A stretch of 64,000 bases of DNA from DASPLX01 sp035627375 (GTDB lineage Bacteria > Pseudomonadota > Gammaproteobacteria > Burkholderiales > Burkholderiaceae_D), in contig DASPLX010000049.1 of the NCBI GenBank assembly GCA_035627375.1, positions 7,131 to 71,130 of the forward strand, written 5' to 3'. Position numbers and translations under genes: made by a program. The notes beneath the pieces are model-generated. The model was given only the letters and a program-made list of their open reading frames with translations. It searched no databases and was not told where the DNA came from. Below, one piece after another: positions 17,174 through 25,909 of the stretch (within the stretch, counting starts at the first letter, position 1; every line of letters starts with the position of its first letter).

Positions 17174-18571
17174 TTATCGGGCCGGGACGCCTGCCAAGGC
17201 ATCGAGCAGTTTCTGATGGACGCCGCCGAAGCCGCCGTTGCTCATCACGAGAATGTGGTCGCCCGGCCGGGCGGCGCGCACGACGGCCTCGACCAGCAAG
17301 GCCAGGTCGTCGAAAGCTTGCGCCTTGCCGCCCAAGGAAGCGAGGGCCGCACCCAGATCCCAGCCGAGCGCATCCTTGCCGCTCTTGGCGCCGTAGCCGA
17401 ACACCAGGTCGGCGTCGGCCAGGCTGCCGGGCAAGGCATCCTTCATCGTGCCGAGCTTCATGGTGTTGGAGCGCGGTTCGAGCACCGCGAGAATGCGCCG
17501 GTCGTCATCCTTGCCGATCTTCTTGCGCAGGCCGGCCACCGTGGTCGCCACCGCGGTCGGATGATGCGCGAAATCGTCGTACACGGCGATGTCGTTGACC
17601 GTCCCGCGCAACTCCATGCGGCGCCTGACGCTTTCGAACCGGGCCAGCGAGGCGATCGCCTGCGCCGGCGGCACGCCGACATGGCGCGCGGCCGCGATCG
17701 CCGCCAAGGCATTCATGCGGTTGTGCTCGCCGGTCAACGTCCATTCGACCGTGCCTTGTCTTTCGCCGCGGAATGCCACGTCGAATCGGCCATCCTCGTG
17801 TGTCCACAGGCCCCAGTCGCTCGTGCCGTCGCCGCCGAACCATTCGCATTCGCTCCAGCAGCCGCGCTCGATCACGCGTCGCAACGAGGCTTCGGCGCCG
17901 TTGGCCACGACACGTCCGAGCTTGGGAATCGTACGCACCAGGTGATGGAATTGCGTCTCGATGGCGCCGAGGTCCGGAAAGATATCGGCATGATCGTATT
18001 CAAGATTGTTCAGGATCGCCGTCTTCGCCCGGTAATGGACGAACTTGCTGCGCTTGTCGAAGAAGGCCGTATCGTATTCGTCGGCCTCGATCACGAAAAA
18101 GGACGAGTCGGCGCCCTTGCCGGACAAGCGAGCGGATATGCCGAAATTCAGCGGCACGCCGCCGATCAGGAAACCCGGATGGTAACCGGCGTCCTCGAGT
18201 ATCCAGGCCAGCATCGACGAGGTCGTGGTCTTGCCGTGCGTGCCGGCCACCGCCAGCACCCATTTGCCTTGCAGGATATGTTCGCCGATCCATTGCGGGC
18301 CGGAGATGTAAGGCAAGCCGCGATCAAGGATTTCCTCCATCAGCGGATTGCCGCGCGAGATCACGTTGCCGATTACGAACAAGTCGGGGCTCAACGAGAT
18401 CTGGGAAGGGTCGTAGCCTTCGATCAGCTCGATGCCCTGCGCAGCCAGTTGCGTACTCATCGGCGGATAGACATTGGCATCGCAACCGGTCACCCGATGA
18501 CCGGCTTCCTTGGCGAGTACCGCGAGCCCCCCCATGAAGGTGCCGCAGATGCCGAGAATATGAATATGCAT
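17174..18571 (-). CDS. mpl: UDP-N-acetylmuramate:L-alanyl-gamma-D-glutamyl-meso-diaminopimelate ligase
   Basis: A 465-residue Mur ligase used in peptidoglycan recycling: it joins recovered tripeptide to UDP-MurNAc. The opening MHIHILGICGTFMGGLAVLA is typical of Mpl and distinguishes it from MurC. The ATP-binding loop is VAGTHGKTTTSSMLAWILE. DDFAHHPTAVATTVAGLR and VLEPRSNTMKLG are the later Mur ligase motifs. It is the first gene of a minus-strand unit facing a 230-bp divergent gap with the nucleotidyltransferase-like gene. ampD, another recycling gene, lies elsewhere in the window. Confidence 0.95.
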   Translation of the reverse strand: MHIHILGICGTFMGGLAVLAKEAGHRVTGCDANVYPPMSTQLAAQGIELIEGYDPSQISLSPDLFVIGNVISRGNPLMEEILDRGLPYISGPQWIGEHILQGKWVLAVAGTHGKTTTSSMLAWILEDAGYHPGFLIGGVPLNFGISARLSGKGADSSFFVIEADEYDTAFFDKRSKFVHYRAKTAILNNLEYDHADIFPDLGAIETQFHHLVRTIPKLGRVVANGAEASLRRVIERGCWSECEWFGGDGTSDWGLWTHEDGRFDVAFRGERQGTVEWTLTGEHNRMNALAAIAAARHVGVPPAQAIASLARFESVRRRMELRGTVNDIAVYDDFAHHPTAVATTVAGLRKKIGKDDDRRILAVLEPRSNTMKLGTMKDALPGSLADADLVFGYGAKSGKDALGWDLGAALASLGGKAQAFDDLALLVEAVVRAARPGDHILVMSNGGFGGVHQKLLDALAGVPAR

Positions 18572-18801
18572 TGTAGAATTCAGGGTTCGCGGAACGCGGT
18601 GTGCGTGTCCGGCAAAGCGTGGAGTAACGAAATACGCGATTTTACCCGACCGGCGTCGGCAGTTGCCGCCGGTTCCGAGGAAATGCGAGCAAGCTCCCGC
18701 AAGACGTTGAATTTTTCATCCAGAACCGCTGCGCCGCCCCTTCCCTCCAACCGGTATGCCGGCCGAACGGGTGCCGGTCGTTCTCATATCATTTGTTCGT
18801 C

Positions 18802-19419
18802 ATGAATTCCGATTACGCTTCCGATCGCGATCAACTCCGTGCCGAAATCGCCGCCGCGGCTGCCCGCTTGATCGCCGAAGGCGGCGCTGACTATGGCACG
18901 GCCAAACGCAAGGCGGCCAAGCAGATCCTCGGCAATGCCAGGATCCAGGGCGATATCCTGCCGGACAACAGCCAGATCGAAGAAGAAGTCCGTATTTATA
19001 ATGAGCTGTTCTTTGGCGATACCCAGCCCGCCCGCCTGCTGCATTTGCGCAAGCTTGCCTTGCAAATCATGCAAGAATTGGAGGAATTCAATCCTTACCT
19101 GACCGGCGCCGTCTTCAACGGCACGGCGGGCGAGCATTCCGACATCCACTTGCAATTGTTCACCGAAAGCGTCAAGGACGTCGAAATCTTCTTGCTCAAT
19201 AAGAACGTGAATTTCGACGTCTCCGAAACAAGCCATTTCAAAAACCGGGGCGAGCCGGTGGAGACCTTGAGTTTCATGTGGCGCAACGAAGGAATTCATC
19301 TGGCACTGTACGAAACCGACGACTTGCGCGGGGCGATAAGGATGTCGCCGGACGGCAAAACGGAGCGCACGGACATGGCGGGTCTCGCTACCTTGATAGC
19401 GGAAAGCGAATCCGAATGA
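18802..19419 (+). CDS. Conserved protein resembling a nucleotidyltransferase fold
   Basis: A 205-residue soluble protein. Helical N-terminal residues 1-95 precede YLTGAVFNGTAGEHSDIHLQ, which resembles the hG[GS]...DhDh signature of the polymerase-beta nucleotidyltransferase superfamily. A possible third acidic strand follows (VKDVEIFLL). The usual second aspartate is a histidine (D114-I-H116), so activity is doubtful. I start at ATG 18802 over a TTG three codons upstream. Its stop overlaps the ATG of the tlpA-like gene (ATGA). The three genes that follow are a thioredoxin, aroQ and accB. Function unknown. Confidence 0.75.
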   Translation: MNSDYASDRDQLRAEIAAAAARLIAEGGADYGTAKRKAAKQILGNARIQGDILPDNSQIEEEVRIYNELFFGDTQPARLLHLRKLALQIMQELEEFNPYLTGAVFNGTAGEHSDIHLQLFTESVKDVEIFLLNKNVNFDVSETSHFKNRGEPVETLSFMWRNEGIHLALYETDDLRGAIRMSPDGKTERTDMAGLATLIAESESE

Positions 19420-19940
19420 AACGAAACATCCTGTTAATCACGCCGGTTGCCCTATTATTCATGGCGATCGGTATCTATTTTGGAAATCAACGGGTAGCGC
19501 CCACACCGGCGGAGCCGACGGCGGCATCCTTGCTCCTTGCCCAGACCCTGCCTGACAGTGCAGGAAAGGCGCAGTCATTATCACAATGGAAAGACCGCCC
19601 TCTCGTGGTCAATTTCTGGGCAACCTGGTGCGCCCCCTGCGTGGAAGAAATGCCGGAACTCTCGGGGCTGCAAGCCGAAGTGGCCGCCCGGCATATTCAA
19701 ATCATTGGAATTGGCATTGATTCTCCTTCCAATATCGCTGAATTTTCCCAAAAATACAAAATCGGCTATCCTCTCTATGTTGCCGGGATGAGCGGCAACG
19801 AACTTTCCAAAAGGCTGGGAAACCAAGCAGGCGGCCTACCATTTACCGTTCTTATCGGCTCGGATGGGCAGGTAAAGCAAACCTATTTGGGACGTTTGAA
19901 GTTCGAAGAATTGCGCCGCGACTTGGCCACCCTACATTAA
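19416..19940 (+). CDS. TlpA/ResA-family thiol-disulfide oxidoreductase
   Basis: A 174-residue protein with an N-terminal membrane anchor or signal (MKRNILLITPVALLFMAIGI) and a periplasmic thioredoxin fold. The redox motif is FWATWCAPCVEEMPEL. The cis-proline region lies in GGLPFTVLIGSDG, and the insertion between them is of TlpA type. It would reduce or exchange disulfides outside the cytoplasm, for example during cytochrome maturation. Base composition is visibly lower in GC than the neighbours. The ATG overlaps the upstream stop by four bases, implying coupling. Confidence 0.9.
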   Translation: MKRNILLITPVALLFMAIGIYFGNQRVAPTPAEPTAASLLLAQTLPDSAGKAQSLSQWKDRPLVVNFWATWCAPCVEEMPELSGLQAEVAARHIQIIGIGIDSPSNIAEFSQKYKIGYPLYVAGMSGNELSKRLGNQAGGLPFTVLIGSDGQVKQTYLGRLKFEELRRDLATLH

Positions 19941-20019
19941 CTTGTAGATATTTTCTCTTGCCAATCTACGATATTTGGCGGCAAAATGCGCCATCGTCGT
20001 CAAACGGAGTTTGATGTTC

Positions 20020-20457
20020 ATGGCAAAAAACCTCCTTCTGCTCAACGGACCGAACCTGAATCTGCTCGGTACGCGCGAGCCTGAAGTCTATGGAGCAAGC
20101 ACGCTTGCCGATATTGAGCGCGCGGCCACGGCACAAGCACATGCCGAAGGCGCAAAGCTCGCTTGTTTTCAAAGCAACCATGAAGGAGCCTTGATCGACC
20201 GGATTCATGCGGCAAAAAGCGATGGCATTGACGCCATCATCATCAATCCGGGTGGCTTGACGCATACCAGCGTGGCCTTGCGCGATGCATTGGCGGCGGT
20301 CGCCATACCGTTCATCGAGATGCATATCTCGAATGTTCATCAACGGGAAGCATTCCGCCATCATTCTTTCCTTTCCGCGATCGCCGTCGGCGTCATTTGC
20401 GGCCTGGGCGTCGATGGTTACCGGCTCGCCCTTGATTTCGCGCTCAAAAAGCTCTAA
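20020..20457 (+). CDS. aroQ: 3-dehydroquinate dehydratase, type II
   Basis: A 145-residue type II dehydroquinase of the shikimate pathway. LLLLNGPNLNLLGTREPEVYG includes the catalytic tyrosine loop, and FQSNHEGALIDRIH and IINPGGLTHTSVALRDAL follow. FIEMHISNVHQREAFRHHS is the substrate-binding stretch. ATG 20020 lies ten bases after a GGAG. ATG 20014, four bases after it, would add two residues. The order aroQ-accB-accC is common in beta- and gamma-proteobacteria. A separate promoter for accB lies downstream. Confidence 0.96.
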   Translation: MAKNLLLLNGPNLNLLGTREPEVYGASTLADIERAATAQAHAEGAKLACFQSNHEGALIDRIHAAKSDGIDAIIINPGGLTHTSVALRDALAAVAIPFIEMHISNVHQREAFRHHSFLSAIAVGVICGLGVDGYRLALDFALKKL

Positions 20458-20470
20458 TTTTCATTATCTA

Positions 20471-20499
20471 GCTACAATTCGGCGCAAAACGCCTATAAT
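20471..20499 (+). promoter_or_regulatory. Candidate sigma-70 promoter for accB-accC
   Basis: A perfect TATAAT at 20494-20499 is preceded at 17 bp by GCTACA (20471-20476), which matches the -35 at three of six bases. The predicted start near 20506 gives a leader of about 40 nt with AAGGGA before the accB ATG. The gap between aroQ and accB (90 bp) holds nothing else obvious. Confidence 0.5.
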
Positions 20500-20547
20500 T
20501 GTCGCCTTGTTTTTCCGAGTCTTATAAAAACACTCAAGGGATTTCAT

Positions 20548-21015
20548 ATGGATCTACGCAAGCTCAAGACGCTGATCGACCTGGTCGCGGAATCGGATAT
20601 CGCCGAATTGGAAGTCACGGAAGGTGAAAGCAAGGTCCGTATTGTCAAATCTTCTTCCGCGCCGCAAGGACCGGTCATGATGATGCAGCCGCAGGCCGTC
20701 ACCCATACGGTTCCGGCCGCTTCCGCACCGGCTGCGGCGGCAGCGCCGGCGCCGGCGGCAGTTGCGCCGGCCGAACCGCAAGGCCATATCGTCAAATCGC
20801 CGATGGTCGGCACCTTCTACCGCGCTTCGGCTCCCGGCGCCGCGCCCTTCGTCGATGTCGGCAGCGCTGTCAAGGAAGGCGACACGCTCTGCATCATCGA
20901 AGCGATGAAGCTTCTCAATGAGATCGATGCCGAAGTCAGCGGCACGATCAAGCAAATCCTGGTTGAAAACGGGCAGCCGGTCGAATTCGGACAGCCGTTA
21001 TTCGTGATCGGTTAA
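20548..21015 (+). CDS. accB: Biotin carboxyl carrier protein of acetyl-CoA carboxylase
   Basis: A 155-residue BCCP. A short N-terminal helix (MDLRKLKTLIDLVAESDIAE) is followed by an Ala/Pro linker at about 55-78 and the biotinyl domain. The biotin acceptor is Lys121 in CIIEAMKLLNEI. The thumb-bearing SPMVGTFYRASAPGAAPFV precedes it, as in other bacterial BCCPs. It carries the carboxyl group between AccC and AccAD in fatty acid synthesis. accC follows after an unusual 214-bp spacer (see the accC-like leader). Confidence 0.97.
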   Translation: MDLRKLKTLIDLVAESDIAELEVTEGESKVRIVKSSSAPQGPVMMMQPQAVTHTVPAASAPAAAAAPAPAAVAPAEPQGHIVKSPMVGTFYRASAPGAAPFVDVGSAVKEGDTLCIIEAMKLLNEIDAEVSGTIKQILVENGQPVEFGQPLFVIG

Positions 21016-21111
21016 GGCCGTCCGCGCCGGCCGCCGCACCTCTTCGTGCGGCTCGGCGCCTCGTTCTTGATTCAGTATCAATCCCTGCAACGCTGCCGGA
21101 TATCCTGAACC

Positions 21112-21237
21112 ATGTTTGAAAAAATCCTCATTGCCAATCGCGGCGACCAGCCGCGCAGCGGCGCAGCGACGAAGTCAAAATGCATAGCTGCCGAAGGCAG
21201 CCAAAGCGGTTTCGCCGCGGAGTCCACTCATGTTTGA
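21112..21237 (+). other. Diverged duplicate of the accC 5' end forming a 41-codon leader frame
   Basis: At 21112-21147 the sequence encodes MFEKILIANRGD and matches the true accC start (21230-21265, MFEKILIANRGE) at 30 of 36 bases. Codons 5-9 differ only at third positions. The frame then leaves the accC pattern (21148-21229) and stops at TGA 21235-21237, eight bases into accC in another frame. It has no good ribosome site. A short stem GCTGCC/GGCAGC lies inside. It could be a relic of a duplication or insertion, or a leader frame coupled to accC. Protein production is unproven. Confidence 0.6.
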
Positions 21238-22612
21238 AAAAATACTTATCGCTAACCGCGGCGAAATCGCTTTGCGCATCCAGCGCGCGTGCCGCGAAAT
21301 GGGCATCAAGACGGTCGTCGTCCATTCCGAAGCCGACCGCGACGCCAAATACGTGAAACTGGCGGACGAGTCGGTCTGCATCGGCCCGGCGCCGTCGACG
21401 CAAAGCTATTTGAATATGCCGGCGATCATCAGCGCGGCGGAAGTGACCGATGCCGAGGCGATCCATCCCGGCTACGGCTTCCTGTCGGAAAACGCCGATT
21501 TCGCCGAACGCGTCGAGAAATCCGGCTTCGTCTTCATCGGCCCGCGCCCCGAATCGATCCGTATGATGGGTGACAAGGTCTCCGCCAAGCAGGCGATGAT
21601 CAAGGCCGGCGTACCGTGCGTGCCCGGTTCGGAAGGCGCCCTGCCCGACGATCCGAAGGAAATCATCAAGATCGCGCGCAAGGTCGGTTATCCCGTCATC
21701 ATCAAGGCGGCCGGCGGCGGCGGCGGACGCGGCATGCGCGTCGTCCATACCGAGGCGGCGCTGATCAACGCGGTCACCATGACCAAGACCGAGGCCGGGG
21801 CGGCCTTCGGCAATCCGGAAGTCTACATGGAGAAGTTCCTGGAGCAGCCGCGCCACGTGGAGATCCAGGTCCTGGCCGACGAATTCAAGAACGCGATCTG
21901 GCTCGGCGAACGCGACTGCTCGATGCAGCGCCGCCATCAGAAAGTGATCGAGGAAGCGCCGGCGCCCGGCATTCCGCGCAAGCTGATCGAACGCGTCGGC
22001 GAACGCTGCGCCGACGCCTGCCGCAAGATGGGTTATCGGGGCGCAGGCACCTTCGAGTTTCTGTATGAAAACGGCGAGTTCTATTTCATCGAGATGAACA
22101 CGCGTGTGCAGGTGGAGCATCCGGTGACGGAAATGATCACCGGCGTCGATATCGTGCAAGAGCAGATCCGCATCGCCGCCGGCGAAAAGTTGCGTTTCCG
22201 TCAGCGCGACATCGAATTGAAGGGCCATGCGATCGAATGCCGCATCAATGCGGAAGACCCGTTCAAGTTCATCCCTTCGCCGGGCCGGCTGCAAGCCTGG
22301 CACGTGCCGGGCGGCCCGGGAATCCGCGTCGATTCCCACGCCTATGCCGGCTATTTCGTGCCGCCCAATTACGATTCGATGATCGGCAAGGTCATCGCCT
22401 ACGGCCCGACGCGCGAACAGGCGATCAAGCGCATGCAAATCGCATTGTCGGAAATGGTGGTCGAGGGTATCCTGACCAACATTCCGCTGCATCGCGAATT
22501 GATGGTCGATGCACGCTTCATCGAAGGCGGTACCGACATCCATTACTTGGAGCAGAAGCTGGCCCAAAAGCCGGATCTGCCGAAGACGCCGGTGACCGCC
22601 TCCAAGAAATAA
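21230..22612 (+). CDS. accC: Biotin carboxylase subunit of acetyl-CoA carboxylase
   Basis: A 460-residue ATP-grasp enzyme that carboxylates the biotin on AccB. MFEKILIANRGEIALRIQRA starts the preATP-grasp domain. VIIKAAGGGGGRGMRVV is the glycine-rich ATP loop, and EFLYENGEFYFIEMNTRVQV and EHPVTEMITGVD are the metal and substrate motifs. ATG 21230 has GGAG seven bases upstream. A partial, diverged copy of its own first 12 codons lies 118 bp upstream. prmA begins 7 bp after the stop. Confidence 0.97.
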   Translation: MFEKILIANRGEIALRIQRACREMGIKTVVVHSEADRDAKYVKLADESVCIGPAPSTQSYLNMPAIISAAEVTDAEAIHPGYGFLSENADFAERVEKSGFVFIGPRPESIRMMGDKVSAKQAMIKAGVPCVPGSEGALPDDPKEIIKIARKVGYPVIIKAAGGGGGRGMRVVHTEAALINAVTMTKTEAGAAFGNPEVYMEKFLEQPRHVEIQVLADEFKNAIWLGERDCSMQRRHQKVIEEAPAPGIPRKLIERVGERCADACRKMGYRGAGTFEFLYENGEFYFIEMNTRVQVEHPVTEMITGVDIVQEQIRIAAGEKLRFRQRDIELKGHAIECRINAEDPFKFIPSPGRLQAWHVPGGPGIRVDSHAYAGYFVPPNYDSMIGKVIAYGPTREQAIKRMQIALSEMVVEGILTNIPLHRELMVDARFIEGGTDIHYLEQKLAQKPDLPKTPVTASKK

Positions 22613-22619
22613 GGCACTC

Positions 22620-23528
22620 ATGAGCTGGATCGAAATCGTCATCGAAGTTCCCCGCAGCCATGCCGAGGCGTTGTCCGATGCCTTGATGGAAGTGGGCGCG
22701 CTGTCGGTGTCGGTCGAAGACGCCGATGAAGGCACCGAGGCGGAGAATCCGCTGTTCGGCGAACCCGGCATGGAGCCTGAGCAGCTGGCCTGGGAACGCA
22801 GCCGGGTCGTCGCGCTGGCCGACCTGCATGCCGACCACGCCGTCATGGTGGAAGCCGCGGCGGAATTGTGCGACCTCGATCCGGCGATGCGTTACACCAC
22901 GCGCGCCGTAGCCGAGCAGGACTGGGTGCGCCTGACGCAGTCGCAATTCGATCCGATTCACATCGGCAAGAACATCTGGGTCGTGCCCAGCTGGCACGAC
23001 GCCCCCGATCCGAATGCGCTCGTGCTGGAACTCGACCCCGGCCTTGCTTTCGGCACCGGAAGCCATCCGACCACCCGTTTATGCATGGAATGGCTGGAGG
23101 CGAATGCGCCGCTGCAATTATCGGTGCTCGACTACGGTTGCGGCTCCGGCATTTTGGCGATGGTGGCGAAAAAACTCGGTGCCGATTATGTGGCCGGCGT
23201 CGATATCGATCCTCAGGCGATCGAGTCGGCGCGCTACAACAGCGAACGCAATCATTGCGACATCGATTACTACCTGCCCGAGGCGTTCTCGGAGAGCGCG
23301 CAAGGGAGGGTCTACGATGTGGTGGTCGCCAACATCCTGTCCAGCCCGCTCAAGCTGATGGCGCCGATGCTGGCCGGCCGCGTCGCGCCGAGCGGCTCGC
23401 TCGTGCTGTCGGGCGTGCTCGCTAGGCAAGCCGATGAAGTCATCGCCGCCTATGCGCCTTTCATCGATCTCACGGTCTGGGCCGAGCGCGAAGGCTGGGT
23501 CGCCCTTGCCGGCCGGCAGAAAGCGTGA
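22620..23528 (+). CDS. prmA: Ribosomal protein L11 methyltransferase
   Basis: A 302-residue SAM-dependent enzyme that methylates ribosomal protein L11. An N-terminal substrate-recognition domain starts MSWIEIVIEVP. A linker with FDPIHIGKNIWVVPSWHD leads to the methyltransferase core LDPGLAFGTGSHPTTRLCME, LDYGCGSGILAMVAKKLGA and VVANILSSPLKLM (NPPF-type position occupied by NILS, as usual in PrmA). It follows accC by 7 bp, a common placement. Confidence 0.96.
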   Translation: MSWIEIVIEVPRSHAEALSDALMEVGALSVSVEDADEGTEAENPLFGEPGMEPEQLAWERSRVVALADLHADHAVMVEAAAELCDLDPAMRYTTRAVAEQDWVRLTQSQFDPIHIGKNIWVVPSWHDAPDPNALVLELDPGLAFGTGSHPTTRLCMEWLEANAPLQLSVLDYGCGSGILAMVAKKLGADYVAGVDIDPQAIESARYNSERNHCDIDYYLPEAFSESAQGRVYDVVVANILSSPLKLMAPMLAGRVAPSGSLVLSGVLARQADEVIAAYAPFIDLTVWAEREGWVALAGRQKA

Positions 23529-23540
23529 GCGGCCACGGCA

Positions 23541-24923
23541 ATGGCGCTCGCGACCCGCTGCCCGCACTGCCATACGACCTTCCGTGTCGCCCATGACCAG
23601 CTGAAGCTGCGCGCCGGCCTGGTGCGTTGCGGCGCCTGCAAGGAAATCTTCAACGGCATCGAGCATCTGCTGCCGCAGGACAAGCCGGCCGCCGCGCCGG
23701 CGGCTGCCCCGGCTCCATCCCTCCAACCGCCGGCGCCGCCGGAACCCGCGATCGGCCCCAGCCCGGTCTCGGCAGCGCCGGCGCCGCCCTCGCCTGAAGC
23801 GGAAACCGAACCGGAAGCGCCGGCAGGAACCGCCGCGACGCCGACGCCCGATATGGCGGAAGCGCAACCGCCGGCTTCTCCCGGCCGGGAACATGAAGGG
23901 CGCTCCGGCGCACCGCCCGCCGAAGCGGCCAAGCCGCGCGGCGACGATCAGGCGATACCCGATTTTTTCGATCTTCTCGAGCTCGACGCCAAGGCAAAAG
24001 GAAAAGCGGCCCCGAATGCCGCGGCCGGCGCTCCGGCAGCACCGACCTCTCCCGCCGGCGAAGAAACCTTGCCGCGCCCAGAGACGGAATACGAGGAACA
24101 CGAGGAACCCGTCGATCCGTTGACGCGCATGACGCTGATGGATTTCCGCGACCGCAGCGACGGCAACGACGAACCCGCGACCACCGAAGCAACCGACGCC
24201 GACGCGGCGGGCGGCGGCGATGCCGACCACCTGGACCAGGTGATCGATGAATTGCAAAGCCGCCCGGACCGCCGCAAGCCGCCTCAACGCCGGCCGCGCA
24301 ACATGCAGCACCTGTCGCAAGAACCGGACGAGGCCGCCGACCTGCCGGATGAAGAGCTCGCGGAGTTGGCCTCTGCCGAGGACGACGCGAACATCGAAGA
24401 CCTGAGCTTCGTCAAGAAAGCGCGGCGCCGCGAACGCTTCGGCCCGCTGGTGCGCTGGACGCTCGGACTCGGCTCGGTGCTATTGGCGCTCGTCCTGCTC
24501 GGACAAGGCATCTATGCCTACCGCAATCAACTGGCCGCACGCCTGCCGAAAGCCAAGCCGTTGTTGATCAAGGCTTGCGCGATGCTCGATTGCCGCATCA
24601 GCCTGCCGATGCAGATCGAAGCGATCTCGATCGAAGCCAACGAATTGCAGACCACGGCCGCGGGCAAGGACATCCTGGTCTTGACGACCGTCCTGCGCAA
24701 CCGTTCTTCGATGACCCAAGCCTGGCCCAATCTCGAATTGACGCTGAAGGATGCGAACGGCAAGCCGCTCGTGCGCCGCGTATTCCTGCCGCGCGAGTAT
24801 CTGCTGGCGCCGGAAGACGTGGCCCGGGGTTTCGCCTCCTCCACCGAACAGCAGATCAAGCTGGTGTTCAATCTCGCGCAGCCGGATTCCTCCGGCTACG
24901 AAGTCGCGATCTTCTATCCCTAG
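23541..24923 (+). CDS. Zinc-ribbon and DUF3426 domain membrane protein
   Basis: A 460-residue protein in three parts. The N-terminal zinc ribbon has paired cysteines (TRCPHCHTTFRV and RCGACKEIFNG, residues 7-38). A long disordered Pro/Ala/Glu-rich region runs to about 290. One membrane segment (LGLGSVLLALVLLGQGIYAY, around 315-335) precedes a C-terminal DUF3426 domain with IEANELQTTAAGKDILVLTT and RRVFLPREYL. Such proteins follow prmA in many betaproteobacteria and have no assigned function. The ribbon faces the cytoplasm and DUF3426 the periplasm by topology. Confidence 0.88.
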   Translation: MALATRCPHCHTTFRVAHDQLKLRAGLVRCGACKEIFNGIEHLLPQDKPAAAPAAAPAPSLQPPAPPEPAIGPSPVSAAPAPPSPEAETEPEAPAGTAATPTPDMAEAQPPASPGREHEGRSGAPPAEAAKPRGDDQAIPDFFDLLELDAKAKGKAAPNAAAGAPAAPTSPAGEETLPRPETEYEEHEEPVDPLTRMTLMDFRDRSDGNDEPATTEATDADAAGGGDADHLDQVIDELQSRPDRRKPPQRRPRNMQHLSQEPDEAADLPDEELAELASAEDDANIEDLSFVKKARRRERFGPLVRWTLGLGSVLLALVLLGQGIYAYRNQLAARLPKAKPLLIKACAMLDCRISLPMQIEAISIEANELQTTAAGKDILVLTTVLRNRSSMTQAWPNLELTLKDANGKPLVRRVFLPREYLLAPEDVARGFASSTEQQIKLVFNLAQPDSSGYEVAIFYP

Positions 24924-24958
24924 AGCGGTTTGCCACCGGCTTAAAGGGTTGTGCCCCT

Positions 24959-25888
24959 CTACGCCGCCGCTCCCGGCGGCTGTGCGTGAAGCGCCAGCGC
25001 CAGGGCGGCTCCGAGCTTCGCATTGTTCTTCACCAGAGCGATATTCGTCGCGAGACTGCGTCCGCCGGTCAATTGCTTGATGCGGTCGAGCAGGAACGGC
25101 GTCACCGCCTTGCCGGCGATGCCCCGATCGTCCGCCTCCTTGAGCGCCTGCTCCGTGATGCCGTCGATTTCCGACTTCGGCATGGCATCGGCTTCCGGGA
25201 GCGGATTGCCGACCACGATGCCGCCGGCCAGGCCGAGCTGCCATTTGGTGCGGATGAATGCCGCGATGTCGTCCGCGCCATCGAGACGGAAGTCGGCCTT
25301 GAATCCGCTGTCGCGCGTGAAGAAGGCCGGGAATGCATCCTGCCCGACACCGACCACCGGCACGCCGTGGGTTTCGAGATATTCGAGCGTCAGCCCGATA
25401 TCGAGGATGGATTTTGCCCCGGCGCATACCACCGCCACGGAGGTGCGCGCCAATTCCTGCAGATCGGCGGAAATGTCGAAGCTGGTTTCCGCGCCGCGAT
25501 GCACGCCGCCGATGCCGCCGGTGACGAAGACTTCAATGCCGGCCAGATGGGCGCAAATCATGGTCGCGGCCACCGTCGTCGCGCCCAGCTTGCCGCTCGC
25601 GAGCACGTACGGCAGGTCGCGCCGGCTGACCTTCATCGCATCGGGTGCGGTGCCGAGCATTTCCAGTTCCGTCTCCGACAAGCCGATGCGGATCTTGCCG
25701 TCGATCACGGCGATCGTCGCGGGAACCGCTCCGCCGTCGCGGATGATCTGCTCGACCTCGCGCGCCGTTTGCACGTTCTGCGGATAAGGCATGCCGTGCG
25801 AGATGATGGTCGATTCGAGCGCGACCACGGGACGGCCGGCGGCGCGGGCATGGATCACTTCGTCGGAGAAAGAGATGTGGCGTTGCAT
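24959..25888 (-). CDS. psuG: Pseudouridine-5'-phosphate glycosidase
   Basis: A 309-residue enzyme that splits pseudouridine 5'-phosphate into uracil and ribose 5-phosphate. Family landmarks are VVALESTIISHGMPYPQN, SGKLGATTVAATMICAHLAG, VFVTGGIGGVHRGAETSFDI, SADLQELARTSVAVVCAGAK and the C-terminal GRSLATNIALVKNNAKLGA. ATG 25888 has AAAGGA eight to nine bases upstream; the earlier TTG is not needed. It lies 21 bp after the HTH-PfkB kinase gene, which would supply its substrate. No pseudouridine-specific transporter adjoins, so the BMP importer nearby is a candidate. Confidence 0.95.
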   Translation of the reverse strand: MQRHISFSDEVIHARAAGRPVVALESTIISHGMPYPQNVQTAREVEQIIRDGGAVPATIAVIDGKIRIGLSETELEMLGTAPDAMKVSRRDLPYVLASGKLGATTVAATMICAHLAGIEVFVTGGIGGVHRGAETSFDISADLQELARTSVAVVCAGAKSILDIGLTLEYLETHGVPVVGVGQDAFPAFFTRDSGFKADFRLDGADDIAAFIRTKWQLGLAGGIVVGNPLPEADAMPKSEIDGITEQALKEADDRGIAGKAVTPFLLDRIKQLTGGRSLATNIALVKNNAKLGAALALALHAQPPGAAA

Positions 25889-25909
25889 GGTGCTTATCCT
25901 TTTCAAGTA

